Positions 1 to 10,643 of a stretch of DNA of 64,000 nt are shown piece by piece. Location of the stretch: assembly GCA_905250115.1 (NCBI GenBank), contig CAJNOI010000089.1:313961-377960 (forward strand), in the 5' to 3' direction. This stretch comes from Adineta steineri (taxonomy: Eukaryota; Rotifera; Eurotatoria; Adinetida; Adinetidae). The notes under the pieces are model-generated. The model made no database searches. It saw only the letters and a list, made by a program, of their open reading frames with translations, and was not told the origin of the DNA. The position numbers were made by a program, and so were the translations under genes. Each line of letters begins with the position of its first letter. The first letter of the stretch is position 1.

Positions 1-21
1 TTTTTCCAAAAAATAAAAACA

Positions 22-747
22 ATGGTATCTTGTTATTGGTGTCATAAACAAACTTTAACAAATGAGATGACATATTGTAAATCAGAAGACGATGGAAAAC
101 ATCATTTATGTTCTTCATGCCATTTATCTGGTCATGCATGTCAGTCATCATGTCCTTTATGTTGGCATGATATGGCTCAATATTTAATAATAAGAGATCG
201 TTTATGTGCTGGTTGTATTAAACCAATAGATAAAAAGAAAACATTTGATGAAAAAGAACATCCATTATGTTCTCAATGTCAAAAATGTATTTTATGTTCA
301 TTTCGTGAACAAACTAAAAAGGATTTTTTTTCTTTATCATATCGTGAACATGAACCGCAAATTCAAAATATTCTTTATCTTATGCAAGTATGTGTACAAC
401 GTGTTGAAGTTGAACGTGAACCATGTTCGATTTGTATCGAACCATTAAATGAAAATGGTGATAATCCAGTTAAAACACTTGATAAATGTCAACATCGTTT
501 TCATACAAAATGTATCGAAAAATGGTTTAAAGAAAAACCATGTTGTCCATGTTGTCGACATGTTTATCAAAACCATGATGAACCAAGTAAATTATCTAAT
601 GACTTTATTTTTGAGAAAAAATATAAAGCAATTGTTTCTTTTTTTGTTTAAGAATATAAACGATCTCGTGGAGATCATGTTCCTGTTTTCCCACCACATA
701 CTATTAATCGTTATGAATCGATTACACCTATGGATACATATTCATGA
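22..747 (+). CDS. RING-H2 zinc-finger protein, paralogue of the neighbouring Deltex-like protein
   Basis: Two exons, 22-586 and 653-747, give 219 aa. The intron (587-652) starts GTAAAT and ends TTTAAG; reading through it gives a 209-aa version stopping at 651, but the sequence after 652 is clearly coding-like in the spliced frame (KYKRSRGDHVPVFPP). The N-terminus has a Cys-rich cluster (residues 4-46, with HACQSSCPLCWHD), then a second Cys cluster (62-92), then a RING-H2 at about 135-178 (CSIC...CQHRFH..C...WF...CCPCC). The RING recruits an E2, so this is probably a ubiquitin ligase. The first cluster matches the next gene (TCQSSCPCCWYD), so the two are tandem paralogues. This copy ends where the partner's Deltex C-terminal domain begins and so lacks the ADP-ribose/ubiquitin-handling part. 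The intron assignment is inferred. Confidence 0.75.
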
Positions 748-896
748 AGCTAATCTTTGTATTTTCTGTGATATTACAGTTTTTTTCCTTTTATTGTATA
801 TGACTTATAGTGTTACAATTTTTTTCCCTATTTTTTTTTCTTGTTTCAAAAATCTGGATTTATATCTAATTATCGGACATATTAATGTGTTTTCAG

Positions 897-2290
897 ATGG
901 CAACTATTTCTTATGCATCAAATCAAATTTGTTTATGGTGTAGTCAACCATTGATTCATTTACAACAAACAAAAATTTGTGAAAAACATATTATTTGTGA
1001 TAAATGTACGATTAAAAATCGAACTTGTCAATCATCCTGTCCCTGTTGTTGGTATGATAATGGAACAAATTATATATCTACATATAATTTATGTCCTGGT
1101 CAGTTATTTTTCAAGTTATAAATAAACAAGATTAGTAATTATTTCAAATTTTAGTTTGTTGTAATAGTTTAAAATCTAATGGTAATCCACCTGTTTGTCA
1201 TCAAAATCATAAGCATTGTCCGCAATGTTCACCCTCAGGATGTTATTTATGTAATTTCCTTGCATTACGCTCATGGATCAATAGTACATTTGAAAATCTT
1301 CCAAATGATTTACAACCTATTGTAATGGTATGTCATAATTTGGAAAAGATGTTTGAAGATGTACAACAGTCAAATGTGAATAATTCTAATGCATTGTATA
1401 ATAGACAAGACTCATCAAACATGGATTCTGATGATAATTTAATGACAACAGAAAGTAAATAATTTTTTCTATTTTATGATAAAGAGATAAGAATGTGTCG
1501 ATATATTGTTTTTTAATAGATTTATTATTTTTCTTCTATAGATTCTAATTTATCAAAATCAAATTCTCAAAATACAACGAATAATAATTGTGTCATATGT
1601 ATGGATAATATGGATACAACAAGTGTTACACTTCCTTCGTGCAATCATTCTTTTCATAGAGATTGTATAGAACAATGGTTTCAATCAAGTGGAAAACAAA
1701 GTTGTCCAACTTGTGGCCATCTTTATGGAATCAGTAAAGGTATAGTTCGTTTGATAAAATGATTTCAAAAGAAAAAAAGATTTTTTGTTGAATATTAAGG
1801 TCCTCAACCTTCCCATGGGCAAATGACAATTAAATATATAACAACACCTTTACCTGGATTTACTACTGAAAATTATGGACCAAATGAAGCACCTACTATT
1901 GAAATAATTTATACAATTCCATCTGGTATTCAAGGCCCTTTAAATCCATTTCCGGGTCAACCTTACCAAGGAACAGTTCGTCGTGCTTATTTACCAAATA
2001 ATCAAGAGGGAAAACAAGTGTTAGCTTTATTACAAAGAGCTTTTAATGATCAACATGTATTTACCATTGGTAAATCATCAACAACAGGACAAGATAATGT
2101 TGTTACCTGGAATGATATCCATCATAAAACAAGTATTAGTGGAGGACCTGATCAGTAAAATTTTTACAAAAATAAATTTCGAAACAAAAAAAAAGTATTT
2201 TTTTCATTATTTATCTTTAGATTTGGTTATCCCGATCCAACTTATTTATTACGTGTTCGTCAAGAACTTGCAGATAAAGGTTACAAGTAA
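897..2290 (+). CDS. Deltex-type E3 ubiquitin ligase (RING + Deltex C-terminal domain)
   Basis: Five exons, 897-1098, 1155-1454, 1542-1739, 1800-2154 and 2221-2290, give 374 aa with consistent phases. Residues about 5-50 form a Cys-rich cluster shared with the upstream gene. A RING lies at about 184-230 (CVIC...CNHSFHRDC...CPTC). A full Deltex C-terminal domain follows at about 234-374, with its hallmarks LPGFTTENYGP, PFPGQPYQGTVRRAYLP, FTIGKSSTTG, WNDIHHKTS and GYPDPTYLLRV. In this family the DTC binds ADP-ribose/NAD and, with the RING, ubiquitinates ADP-ribosylated targets; the conserved HH is retained. The overall plan resembles DTX3/DTX3L. The start ATG directly follows TTTTCAG, so the transcript is probably trans-spliced or has a 5' UTR intron. 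It lies 149 bp from the upstream paralogue and 135 bp from cyclin C. Confidence 0.9.
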
Positions 2291-2425
2291 TAAAAAACAA
2301 GAAATAATTTATGGTTTTTATATTTGATGAAATAAATTTTATATTTTCTACATATAACACGTTGATTTAATTTCATGAACATAAATACTTTATCTAGAAT
2401 GATTTTAGATTAAAAAAAAAATAAA

Positions 2426-4050
2426 ATGGCTGCATCGTATTGGAAAAGTTCTCAGTTTGAACAATGGTTATTTGATCGTCAAGAATTAATGTCTTCTCGT
2501 CTACGTGATATTGCATCATGGCCATCTAATAATGGTTCATCTCCAATAACAGAAGATGAATATTTAAAAATTTTAATTTTTTATTCAAATATAATTCAAC
2601 ATATCGGTGAACAATATAAAGTTCGTCAACAAGTTATAGCAACAGGAATTATTTATTTAAAAAGATTTTATGCTCGATATCCATTAAAAAGTATTGATCC
2701 ATGGCTTCTGTGTCCAACTTGTTTATTTCTTGCAGCTAAAGTTGAAGAATTTTCTACACTTAATCATCAACGTGTTTGTAATGCTGCTGCTGCTACATAC
2801 AAAAAATATGTACATCTACTCGGTAAGTTTATCATTCAATTCCGACTTACTGTCTCTTCACCAATTGATGAAATTCGAGAAACCCTCAGTTCCTTTCAAC
2901 TCATATCGAAATAAAACTATTGCAGATATATCACTTTGATAACTCTATATTGGAGTTCATTTTAATTAGAACAATTTTATGACACTACACTCGTATAAAA
3001 GTTTATTCTTACAGGTTAATTATTCATCTGTTAAAAAAATAATACGTATGTTTTTTTTCTAAAGGTTATAAATATTCAAATATGTAAATATAATATAAAT
3101 AAATTTTATTTCTAGTAGATAGAAACTATGTTAAAGTTATATTGCGATATATTGACAAAAACGTTTTACTTGTTTTTGTCATCTTATAAAAAAAATATTT
3201 ATATTGACATTATTTAAATAAATATTATTTTTAAACTAATACCTTTAGAAATACCCAAAAAAAAAGATCGATTCAGAGCTGAGTAAAATACTTGAAGTAC
3301 TCGTACTGGAAGGCTGAGTACTCGCACTCGTACTCGAAGGGTCGATACTCGTGTTCGTACTTGTACTCGAGAAGGTCCGTACTTGCCCAACCTCCTGGAT
3401 CGATTGAGATAGAAGACGGATATATCATTAATAGTTAAAATCAATTGTTTTTTAATTAATATAAAATAAAATCTTGATATTTATTTTTAGGTGGTCCCAA
3501 TGAATATCCATATGTAATAAAACATATACTTGAATGTGAATTTTATTTACTTGAAATAATGGATTGTTGTTTAATTGTTTTTCATCCATATCGTTCATTA
3601 GATATGTATACACGTGAATTTCAAATTGATCAACCATTATTTGAAGCTGCATGGCGTATAATAAATGATTCATTAAAAACCGATGCATCTCTTGTATATC
3701 CTCCCTATGAAGTTGCTCTTGCTTGTCTTTTACTTGCTGCTACATATCGTGATAAAGTTGTATTGCTCAAACAATATATGATCGAAGCACAAATAGATGT
3801 TGAAAGAGTTTATGAAGTTGTTAAATTATTACTTAAATATTACGATTTAATGACAACTTATGATGCTGATTTACCAAATCATGATGGAAAACAAATGAAA
3901 GAACTTTTAGCTAAAATTCCTAAACCAAAAATAACTCCAATAGGATCATCACGTCCATCATCTCAACCTAATGAACAACAAATACAATTAGCCATGCAAC
4001 AGCAAACAACTAATGGACATCAACAAAGTAATAATACAGGCAACATTTAA
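2426..4050 (+). CDS. CCNC: Cyclin C (Mediator kinase-module cyclin)
   Basis: Two exons, 2426-2822 and 3491-4050, give 318 aa. The start resembles animal cyclin C (MAASYWKSSQFEQWLFDRQ). Diagnostic cyclin-box stretches follow: RQQVIATGIIYLKRFYARY, LKSIDPWLLCPTC, FLAAKVEEF, then in exon 2 HILECEFYLLEIMDCCLIV, YPPYEVALACLLLAA and the tail IPKPK. Cyclin C pairs with CDK8/19 in the Mediator kinase module in the nucleus. The C-terminus carries a Q/N-rich tail (QQIQLAMQQQTTNGHQQ) longer than in vertebrates. The 668-nt intron is unusually long for this window and holds a degenerate TACTCG repeat. A pyrimidine-AG lies 17 nt before the ATG. Confidence 0.95.
3283..3372. repeat. Degenerate TACTCG hexamer repeat inside the cyclin C intron
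   Basis: About ten imperfect copies of TACTCG and variants (CACTCG, TGTTCG, TACTTG) are visible within 90 bp, GC-richer than the surrounding intron. Confidence 0.7.
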
Positions 4051-4971
4051 TTTCAGATATTGTTTTATATAGTTTAAATTTATTTTGTTTTGTTCTTTAA
4101 TAAAAAGAAAAATTTTTTCTCATAAAATATTATTAAAAAATTCAATCTTTGTTGTTATATATTGCTATCTTGATTATTGATTTTTATCATCAGTCAGTTT
4201 TTTTAATATTTATTAATGTATTCTATAAATATTTGCATAAATTAGAAATGCTTGATCGTACAAGAAATTTGTTACACAAAAAGTTTGTTTTGCACAAAAA
4301 ATATCTTGATTATACATTCATCATTGATAAATACATAAAATAGGCTTTTGCTAATGATTTTATTTGCTTTATAATTAATTCTGATATTCTTACTAGTTCG
4401 ATTTTAGAACTTTTCTTTTCTTATTTTCTATCTTGTGACATTGCTCTATTTTCTTTTTAATTATATTATAAGGTTCTGTTGATCGTTGAATGTAGAAAAC
4501 TAAAATAATAACCAGTGATATTTGTTATGTTTTTGAGATATTCCATGTATTACCCTATTTAAGCCAATAAAATAATTCAAAAAACAAGAATGTTATGAGA
4601 TAGTGATGAGTCAGAACAATCAACATGATGGTAATAAATATTTAAGGGGATTAAAAGATTTATTTTCTATTAACCGGTATTCATTCAATTTTATATAATT
4701 CAATACGAAAATATACATAATTAAACTTATTTATTTTTTCTTACAAATACAAGTATGCAGTTTTTTCTATTGTCTTGAGGATTTGGCTAGGTGGGTTTCG
4801 ATATCTATCTATATTCACGCTGACAAGGAATGTGTTGCAAATTTTCGTATCTTTTTTTATTATTATTTCTCTTCGGTGTTTGTGAAGAGATAAGCTTGAA
4901 AATTATTAATATTTTACTTTTTAAAAGATTATGAATATAAACACGAAAAAATATTTTTTAGATAACGATAA
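4051..4971. other. Intergenic, no gene seen
   Basis: AT-rich spacer between cyclin C and the first GNAT gene. AATAAA-like signals follow the cyclin C stop near 4098. The last 110 bp resemble the regions upstream of the other two GNAT copies (AAGCTTGAAAATTATTAATA), so they probably hold the proximal promoter. Confidence 0.6.
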
Positions 4972-5652
4972 ATGGATACCAACTCGACATCATCATCGAT
5001 TATAGTTCGTTCATATCAACGATCAGATTTATCTGCATGCCATGAACTATTTACTGAAGCTCATCGTGGATATAATAATCCAATGTCTTATATTAACAGT
5101 CATCTACAAGGAGATATGGCTGATATTGAAAAGAATTATCTTCAAATTCCAGGTGGACATTGGTGGGTAGCTGTTTCAACTGAGGATAATCGTATTGTTG
5201 GACAAGTAGCTGCTTTACCAATGCATTTGGGTGATTCAGAGTATTATTCTCGAGCACCTGAAGAACAACGTGATCAGACATGTGAATTACTTCGAATGGG
5301 TGTTAAACAAGATGTTCAAAGACTAGGAGTCGGAAAGAAACTAATTTCAACTTTGATTAATTTTGCTCGTGAAAATGGATATCGACAAATTCATGTAACT
5401 ACTTTAACATGTATGGATAAAGCAAATGGTTTCTACCAAAGAAACGGTTTCATAAAAGGTCATATACAGAAAAAATCGCTCAGTAATACACCTGAAAACA
5501 CGAATGATGAAAATAAATCGGTCAATAATCAACCAACAGATACCATTTTCGAGGTGGGTGCTATTATATCAGATGAAGATCAACGTTTGATGAAATTACT
5601 AGTTATGGAATCAAAATTTATCTACATTCAACATTATCATCTTCCAATATAA
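4972..5652 (+). CDS. GNAT-family N-acetyltransferase, tandem copy 1
   Basis: Intronless, 226 aa. One GNAT domain covers about residues 9-160. The acetyl-CoA-binding motif A is seen as GVKQDVQRLGVGKKL (Q/RxxGxG type), followed by the helix STLINFARENGYRQI, the strand HVTTLT and the motif B region KANGFYQRNGFIKG. GNAT enzymes move an acetyl group from acetyl-CoA to an amine; the substrate cannot be read from the sequence. The C-terminal 65 residues (QHYHLP tail) are shared only by the three neighbouring copies. There is no signal peptide; it is probably cytosolic. Unlike copies 2 and 3, its ATG lies 10 nt after TTTTTTAG, a possible splice acceptor. Confidence 0.88.
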   Translation: MDTNSTSSSIIVRSYQRSDLSACHELFTEAHRGYNNPMSYINSHLQGDMADIEKNYLQIPGGHWWVAVSTEDNRIVGQVAALPMHLGDSEYYSRAPEEQRDQTCELLRMGVKQDVQRLGVGKKLISTLINFARENGYRQIHVTTLTCMDKANGFYQRNGFIKGHIQKKSLSNTPENTNDENKSVNNQPTDTIFEVGAIISDEDQRLMKLLVMESKFIYIQHYHLPI

Positions 5653-7221
5653 TGAACTATGAGATTACGCTTATTTTTATATTTTCTCTGGAATGCATAA
5701 GATTAGAGAACATATAGTTGTTTTTTTTATCCAATCATTTCCGTGATTTTATTAATGATTGTCACTTATATATCGCATAAAGCTGTTGCATCCACTTGAT
5801 ATTGCTTATTTAAAATAAATTTCAAAACAAAACCTAAACAATTTCACTACCAAGCTTGTCTCTTGGATATTTATTTCATTGATACTTGTTATTTATAAAT
5901 TTCCATTTAATCAATCTTCCTATATAAATAAACAAAGCGAATATCGTATTACTAAATTTGTGATTTTCACCGGAGTCAATAAATGAATATGTACATATAC
6001 ATAGTGGCAGTGTATAATAATATGATATGTTTAGTAAAACAATGGAGTTTGTATGCATTCATAAATCAGCAGATCATGAAAACAATTCAGATAAAGAAAG
6101 GATTGATTCAAGGCACTTTTATCTTCTAGAAAAAAAAATATCACTTTTATTATTAGTAATAGTCATATACAGTTTTTATCTCTAAGAATTGTAATTTATC
6201 GATGATAAAATAATTGTAACAGTTAAAAATACCTTGAATGTGACACAATATATTCATGCTGTATTATCAAGTAATTGTTACGATGCATCAATATTTATTG
6301 TATAGTTGAATATATGAATAAACATAATAATATTGGCCGTATTTTCTATTTGTCATGATTCAACTGGACAACTATTAAACTACTTTAAAAATTATTCATT
6401 TTTCATATATAGTACTGGGAATGAATATGACACCAACAATCTTAATGTATCTATTTCAACTTTGCTTTCCTTTAGATAAAGCGTCAAAACGTATTACTTT
6501 ATATTCCAATACTTTACCATAATGTTTTTAAATTGAAGAAGCTATTCTAAACTATGAATATCGGTGAATATCTTTCCTCATTGATAAATATCGTCCCAGT
6601 GACTCCCATTTCAAAAAATAAAGGACAACATCTTTGTCGTTATCGTAATTTTATTTTTTCTGATTGGCTGACGACCATGCATACTGTGATGTATGTATTG
6701 CGGACTAATCTTGACAAATAAATGCACAGGAACTTATCTTTTTCTTTATTTGTTAGAGAATAAAATTGGTCTATTTAAATATCAGTTTTACTTTTCTACG
6801 ACGCCATTAAAAATAGATGACTACAATGCAGAAATAAAGACTCGATCCTTCATAATTCGTGACAGATTCTGTATATTGATCTCAACTTATATGAAAACTG
6901 TCACGGATATTATTCCTGAGGCGCAATTAATCATTAAGGTTTAAAAATCACTTTAAAAAGGACTATGAAGATCTTGATTTTGGTTTAGCTAAGGAATCAA
7001 AGAGAATATTAAGTGACATATTATTGAAATATATCAGTTTTATTAAGTTCATATTTCTATTGTCAATAGCGATCCTTTCGTATTTTCATTTACAAAGGAA
7101 TGCTTTGCAAGCTTTTGTTTCTTTTTATCTTATTAATATTTCACTTTGATGTTTGTAGATAATTAAGCTTGAAAATTATTAATATTTGATTTTTAAAAGA
7201 TTATAAATATATTAACAATAA

Positions 7222-7902
7222 ATGGATACTAATTCAACACCATCATCCATTATAGTTCGTTCATATCAACCATCTGATTTACCTGCATGTCAAGCATTAT
7301 TTATAGAAGGACATCGTGGATATGGCAACTCGACATCTTATGTTAACAATGCTCTAGCAACAGATATGGCTGATATTGAAAAGAATTATCTTCGAGTTTC
7401 AGGTGGACATTGGTGGGTAGCTGTTTCACCTGACGATAATCGTATTGTTGGACAAATAGCTATTTTGCCAATGCGTTTAGGTCATCCATTATATTATTCT
7501 CAATTAACTGGAGAGGAACGAGATCATATTTGTGATGTACTTAGACTAGGTGTTACTCTGGATGCACAAAGACTAGGAGTAGGAAAAGAACTATTCTCAA
7601 CTTTAATTAATTTTGCTCGTGAAAATGGATATCGTCAAATCCATGTAACGACTTTAACGCATATGAATAAAGCAAATGCTTTCTACAAAAAGCACGGGTT
7701 CATAAAAGGTCATATAGACAAGACACCGATCGGTGGTACACCTGAAAACACCAATGATGAAAATAAATCGATGAATAATAAACCAACATCTACTATTTTC
7801 GAAGTGGATACTATTATACCAGATGAAGATCAACGTTTAATGAAATTACCACCTACTGAATCAAAATTCATATACGTTCAACATTATCATCTTCCATTAT
7901 AA
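7222..7902 (+). CDS. GNAT-family N-acetyltransferase, tandem copy 2
   Basis: Intronless, 226 aa, the same length as its neighbours and alignable without gaps. Motif A reads GVTLDAQRLGVGKELF. It differs most from copies 1 and 3 in residues about 85-110 (HPLYYSQLTGEERDHICDVL) and in VTLD versus VKQD just before motif A, the part that usually shapes the acceptor site, so its substrate may have diverged. The upstream 650 bp matches the upstream region of copy 3, including the TTGGCTGA...CATACTG...ATGTATGTAT block. The frame is fully open, so it is probably functional. Confidence 0.88.
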   Translation: MDTNSTPSSIIVRSYQPSDLPACQALFIEGHRGYGNSTSYVNNALATDMADIEKNYLRVSGGHWWVAVSPDDNRIVGQIAILPMRLGHPLYYSQLTGEERDHICDVLRLGVTLDAQRLGVGKELFSTLINFARENGYRQIHVTTLTHMNKANAFYKKHGFIKGHIDKTPIGGTPENTNDENKSMNNKPTSTIFEVDTIIPDEDQRLMKLPPTESKFIYVQHYHLPL

Positions 7903-9273
7903 TGAACTAGTAGGTTATTCTTATTTTTGTATCTTTTTTTTTTAGTAAGAAAAATGAATGAACATCGCATTTTTCCATTCAATGATTTCATGAATGATAT
8001 CTATTTACATGTCGCATTAAGCTGTTACACTCCATTTGATATTGTTTATTTAAAATAAATTTTAAAAGTAAAGCTAAACAATGTCACTACTAAATTTATC
8101 TATGGAATATTTATTTTAACGATACTTGTTATTTATACGTTTCCATTTAATCAATCTGCTTGTACAAATACAAAAAGTGAATATCGTATTATTAAATTTG
8201 TGATGTTACGAGATTTAATAAATGAATATGTGCATAAATATAGTGACAGTGTATAATACTATGATACATTGATAAATCAACAGATTATATCAAGATAATA
8301 CTATTGTGTGATATTATAAAATAAACAAAATCTCGAAAGTAAACATCGTTTAGTTTTCACGTGAACATATTGGACATAAGTCTAGTGTCTTAAAAAACAG
8401 TTTATATTTTAGTGAGGCTCATAAACTGTTGTTAGACCTGTAGGAACGATCTCTGTACAAAATACTAAAATAAAGATCGAACGTGAAACGTTATTCGCAT
8501 CCAAACAGATACAAATCCTGGTTTATGAAATTCAAATCTAGCAGCTTTGGAGTTATTCTAAACTGTGAATATTGGTTTACGCTGGTTATTCAATTCAAAC
8601 GATTTTCCTTTAATCAATTACACCGGTCGACCGATATAGCAATCAATGATCGTTACCGTTGCATCTCTAGTGACTCCTATTGCAGAAAAACAAGGAAGAA
8701 ATTGTTCGGTGCTCTCATAATTTTATTTTATTTTTGATTGGCTGAAGACCATCCATACTGTAATGTATGTATCGCATACTAGTCCTGTCAAATCAACACA
8801 TAGAAGCTTATCTTTTTCTTTATTTGTTTGAGAACAAAACTGGAGTATTTAAATCTGTGTTTTAGTTTTATACAATACGATTCGAAAAAGATAATTACAA
8901 TACAGAAATAAAGACTTCGATCCTTCACAGTTCATGACCAATTCTTTATATTAATCGCAACTCATATTAAATTGTCATGGATATTATTTTAGAGGTGCAA
9001 TTCGTTCGTAAGATTTATAAACGATTTATAAAAAGACTAGGAAGATATTCATCTAGATTTAGTTAAGTAATCGAAAAAAATATTAATTCACATAGTATTG
9101 AAATATATCAATTTTATTAAGCTCATCTTTCTATTGATGATAACAAGTCTTTCGCATTTTAAGTTTGTTTCTTTTTATTTTACTAATACTTCACTTTGAT
9201 GTTTGTAGATAAGTAACTTTGAAAATTATTAATATTTGATTTTTTCCGAAGATTCTAAATATATTAACGATAA

Positions 9274-9954
9274 ATGGATACTAATTCTACACCATCATCC
9301 ATTATAGTTCGTTCATATCAACCATCTGATTTACCTGCATGTCAAGCAATATTTACCGAAGCTCATCTTGGATATAATAGTCCAATGGTTCATATTAACT
9401 TTATTTTACAAGCAGATATGGCTGATATTGAAAAGAATTATCTACAAATTCCAGGTGGACATTGGTGGGTAGCTGTTTCAACAGAGGATAACCGTATTGT
9501 TGGACAAGTAGCTGTTTTACCAATGCGTTTGGGTGATTCATCATATTATTCTGAAGCACCTGAAGAAGAACGTGATCAAATATGTGAATTAATTCGAATG
9601 GGTATTAAACAAGATGTTCAAAGACAAGGAGTTGGAAAGAAATTACTTTCAACTTTGATTAATTTTGCTCGTGAAAATGGATATCGACAAATTCATTTAA
9701 CTACTTTAACGAATATGCATAAAGCAAATGCTTTCTACCAAAGAAACGGTTTCATAAAAGGTCCAATAGTGAAAAAGCCGCTCGTTGATATACCTGAAAA
9801 CGTCGATGATAAAACAAAATTTATAAGTAACATTCCGAGTTCTGCGATTTTCGAAGTGGGAGCTATTATACCAGATGAGGATCAACGTTTAATGAAAGTA
9901 CCAATTAGTGAATCAAAATGTGCATACATTCAACATTATTCTCTTTCAATATAA
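9274..9954 (+). CDS. GNAT-family N-acetyltransferase, tandem copy 3
   Basis: Intronless, 226 aa. Motif A reads GIKQDVQRQGVGKKLL, then STLINFARENGYRQIHLTTL and KANAFYQRNGFIKG. It shares the N-terminus PSSIIVRSYQPSDLPACQA with copy 2 but central residues (VAVLPMRLGDSSYYSEAPEEERDQ) with copy 1. This mosaic suggests gene conversion or unequal exchange among the copies. The linker after the GNAT domain (about residues 165-190) is the most diverged part. The frame is intact. It ends the array; the next gene is a minus-strand ion channel. Confidence 0.88.
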   Translation: MDTNSTPSSIIVRSYQPSDLPACQAIFTEAHLGYNSPMVHINFILQADMADIEKNYLQIPGGHWWVAVSTEDNRIVGQVAVLPMRLGDSSYYSEAPEEERDQICELIRMGIKQDVQRQGVGKKLLSTLINFARENGYRQIHLTTLTNMHKANAFYQRNGFIKGPIVKKPLVDIPENVDDKTKFISNIPSSAIFEVGAIIPDEDQRLMKVPISESKCAYIQHYSLSI

Positions 9955-10643
9955 TGAACTATGCGATTATTCTTCTTTGTGTAGTTTTTGTTGAGTGCAT
10001 AAAATTGTAGAATATATAGCTTCTTTCCGATGATTTTATTAATAATATTTATTAATATGTTGTATTACGCTGATGCGATTCTACTTGATATTGAGTAATT
10101 TAAAATAAATTTTAAAAGAACAGTAAAACAAATTCAGTACTAATTGTGTCTCTTGGATATGTATTTCATCGCTACTTGTTATATATCTATTTTTATTTTA
10201 TAAATCTTCTTATATTATGAAGAGAACTCTGACTGAAAAAAACAACATTAGTTTTTATGGTATTCATATATTTATATAAATAAAGCGAATATTGTTTTAC
10301 AAAATTTGTGATTTTAACCAAAAAAAGTTGATAAAAGAATATGCACATATATAGTGACAATGCACAATAGCATGTTACCTTTAGGAAAACGATCGAGTGT
10401 GTAATCATTGATAAATCAACAGATCATAGTAGAATGCGATTGAATGAATATCCTAACATTGATGATAAATCTACTGACATATTTTTATGTGTATTCGCTG
10501 ATACGATCTTATTTTTTTTTCGGTCTGTCTTGTTATCAGTATAGTCAACACAAATAAAATAAGTCATTTCATTGTTTATTCAGATTTTTTTGTCTTTTGT
10601 ATGATAAGAAAAAAGAATAGTTTAACATTATGTCAATCTTTAA

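Larger units (their letters stand above)
5653..10450 (+). repeat. Duplicated flanks of the GNAT tandem array (period about 2.1-2.25 kb)
   Basis: Beyond the coding regions, the 3' flanks align: TACTTGTTATTTATA and TTTCCATTTAATCAATCT occur at about 5885 and 8125, with a diverged version at about 10172. The 5' flanks of copies 2 and 3 align over more than 600 bp (about 6540-7221 and 8545-9273). Start-to-start distances are 2250 and 2052 bp. Each spacer exceeds 300 bp and no other gene is seen in it. Confidence 0.8.

Noticed and set aside
587..651. Reading the first RING gene to the stop at 651 (209 aa)
   Set aside because: The segment has a donor GTAAAT and a pyrimidine-rich TTTAAG end, and coding continues in the spliced frame; the unspliced tail is low-complexity.
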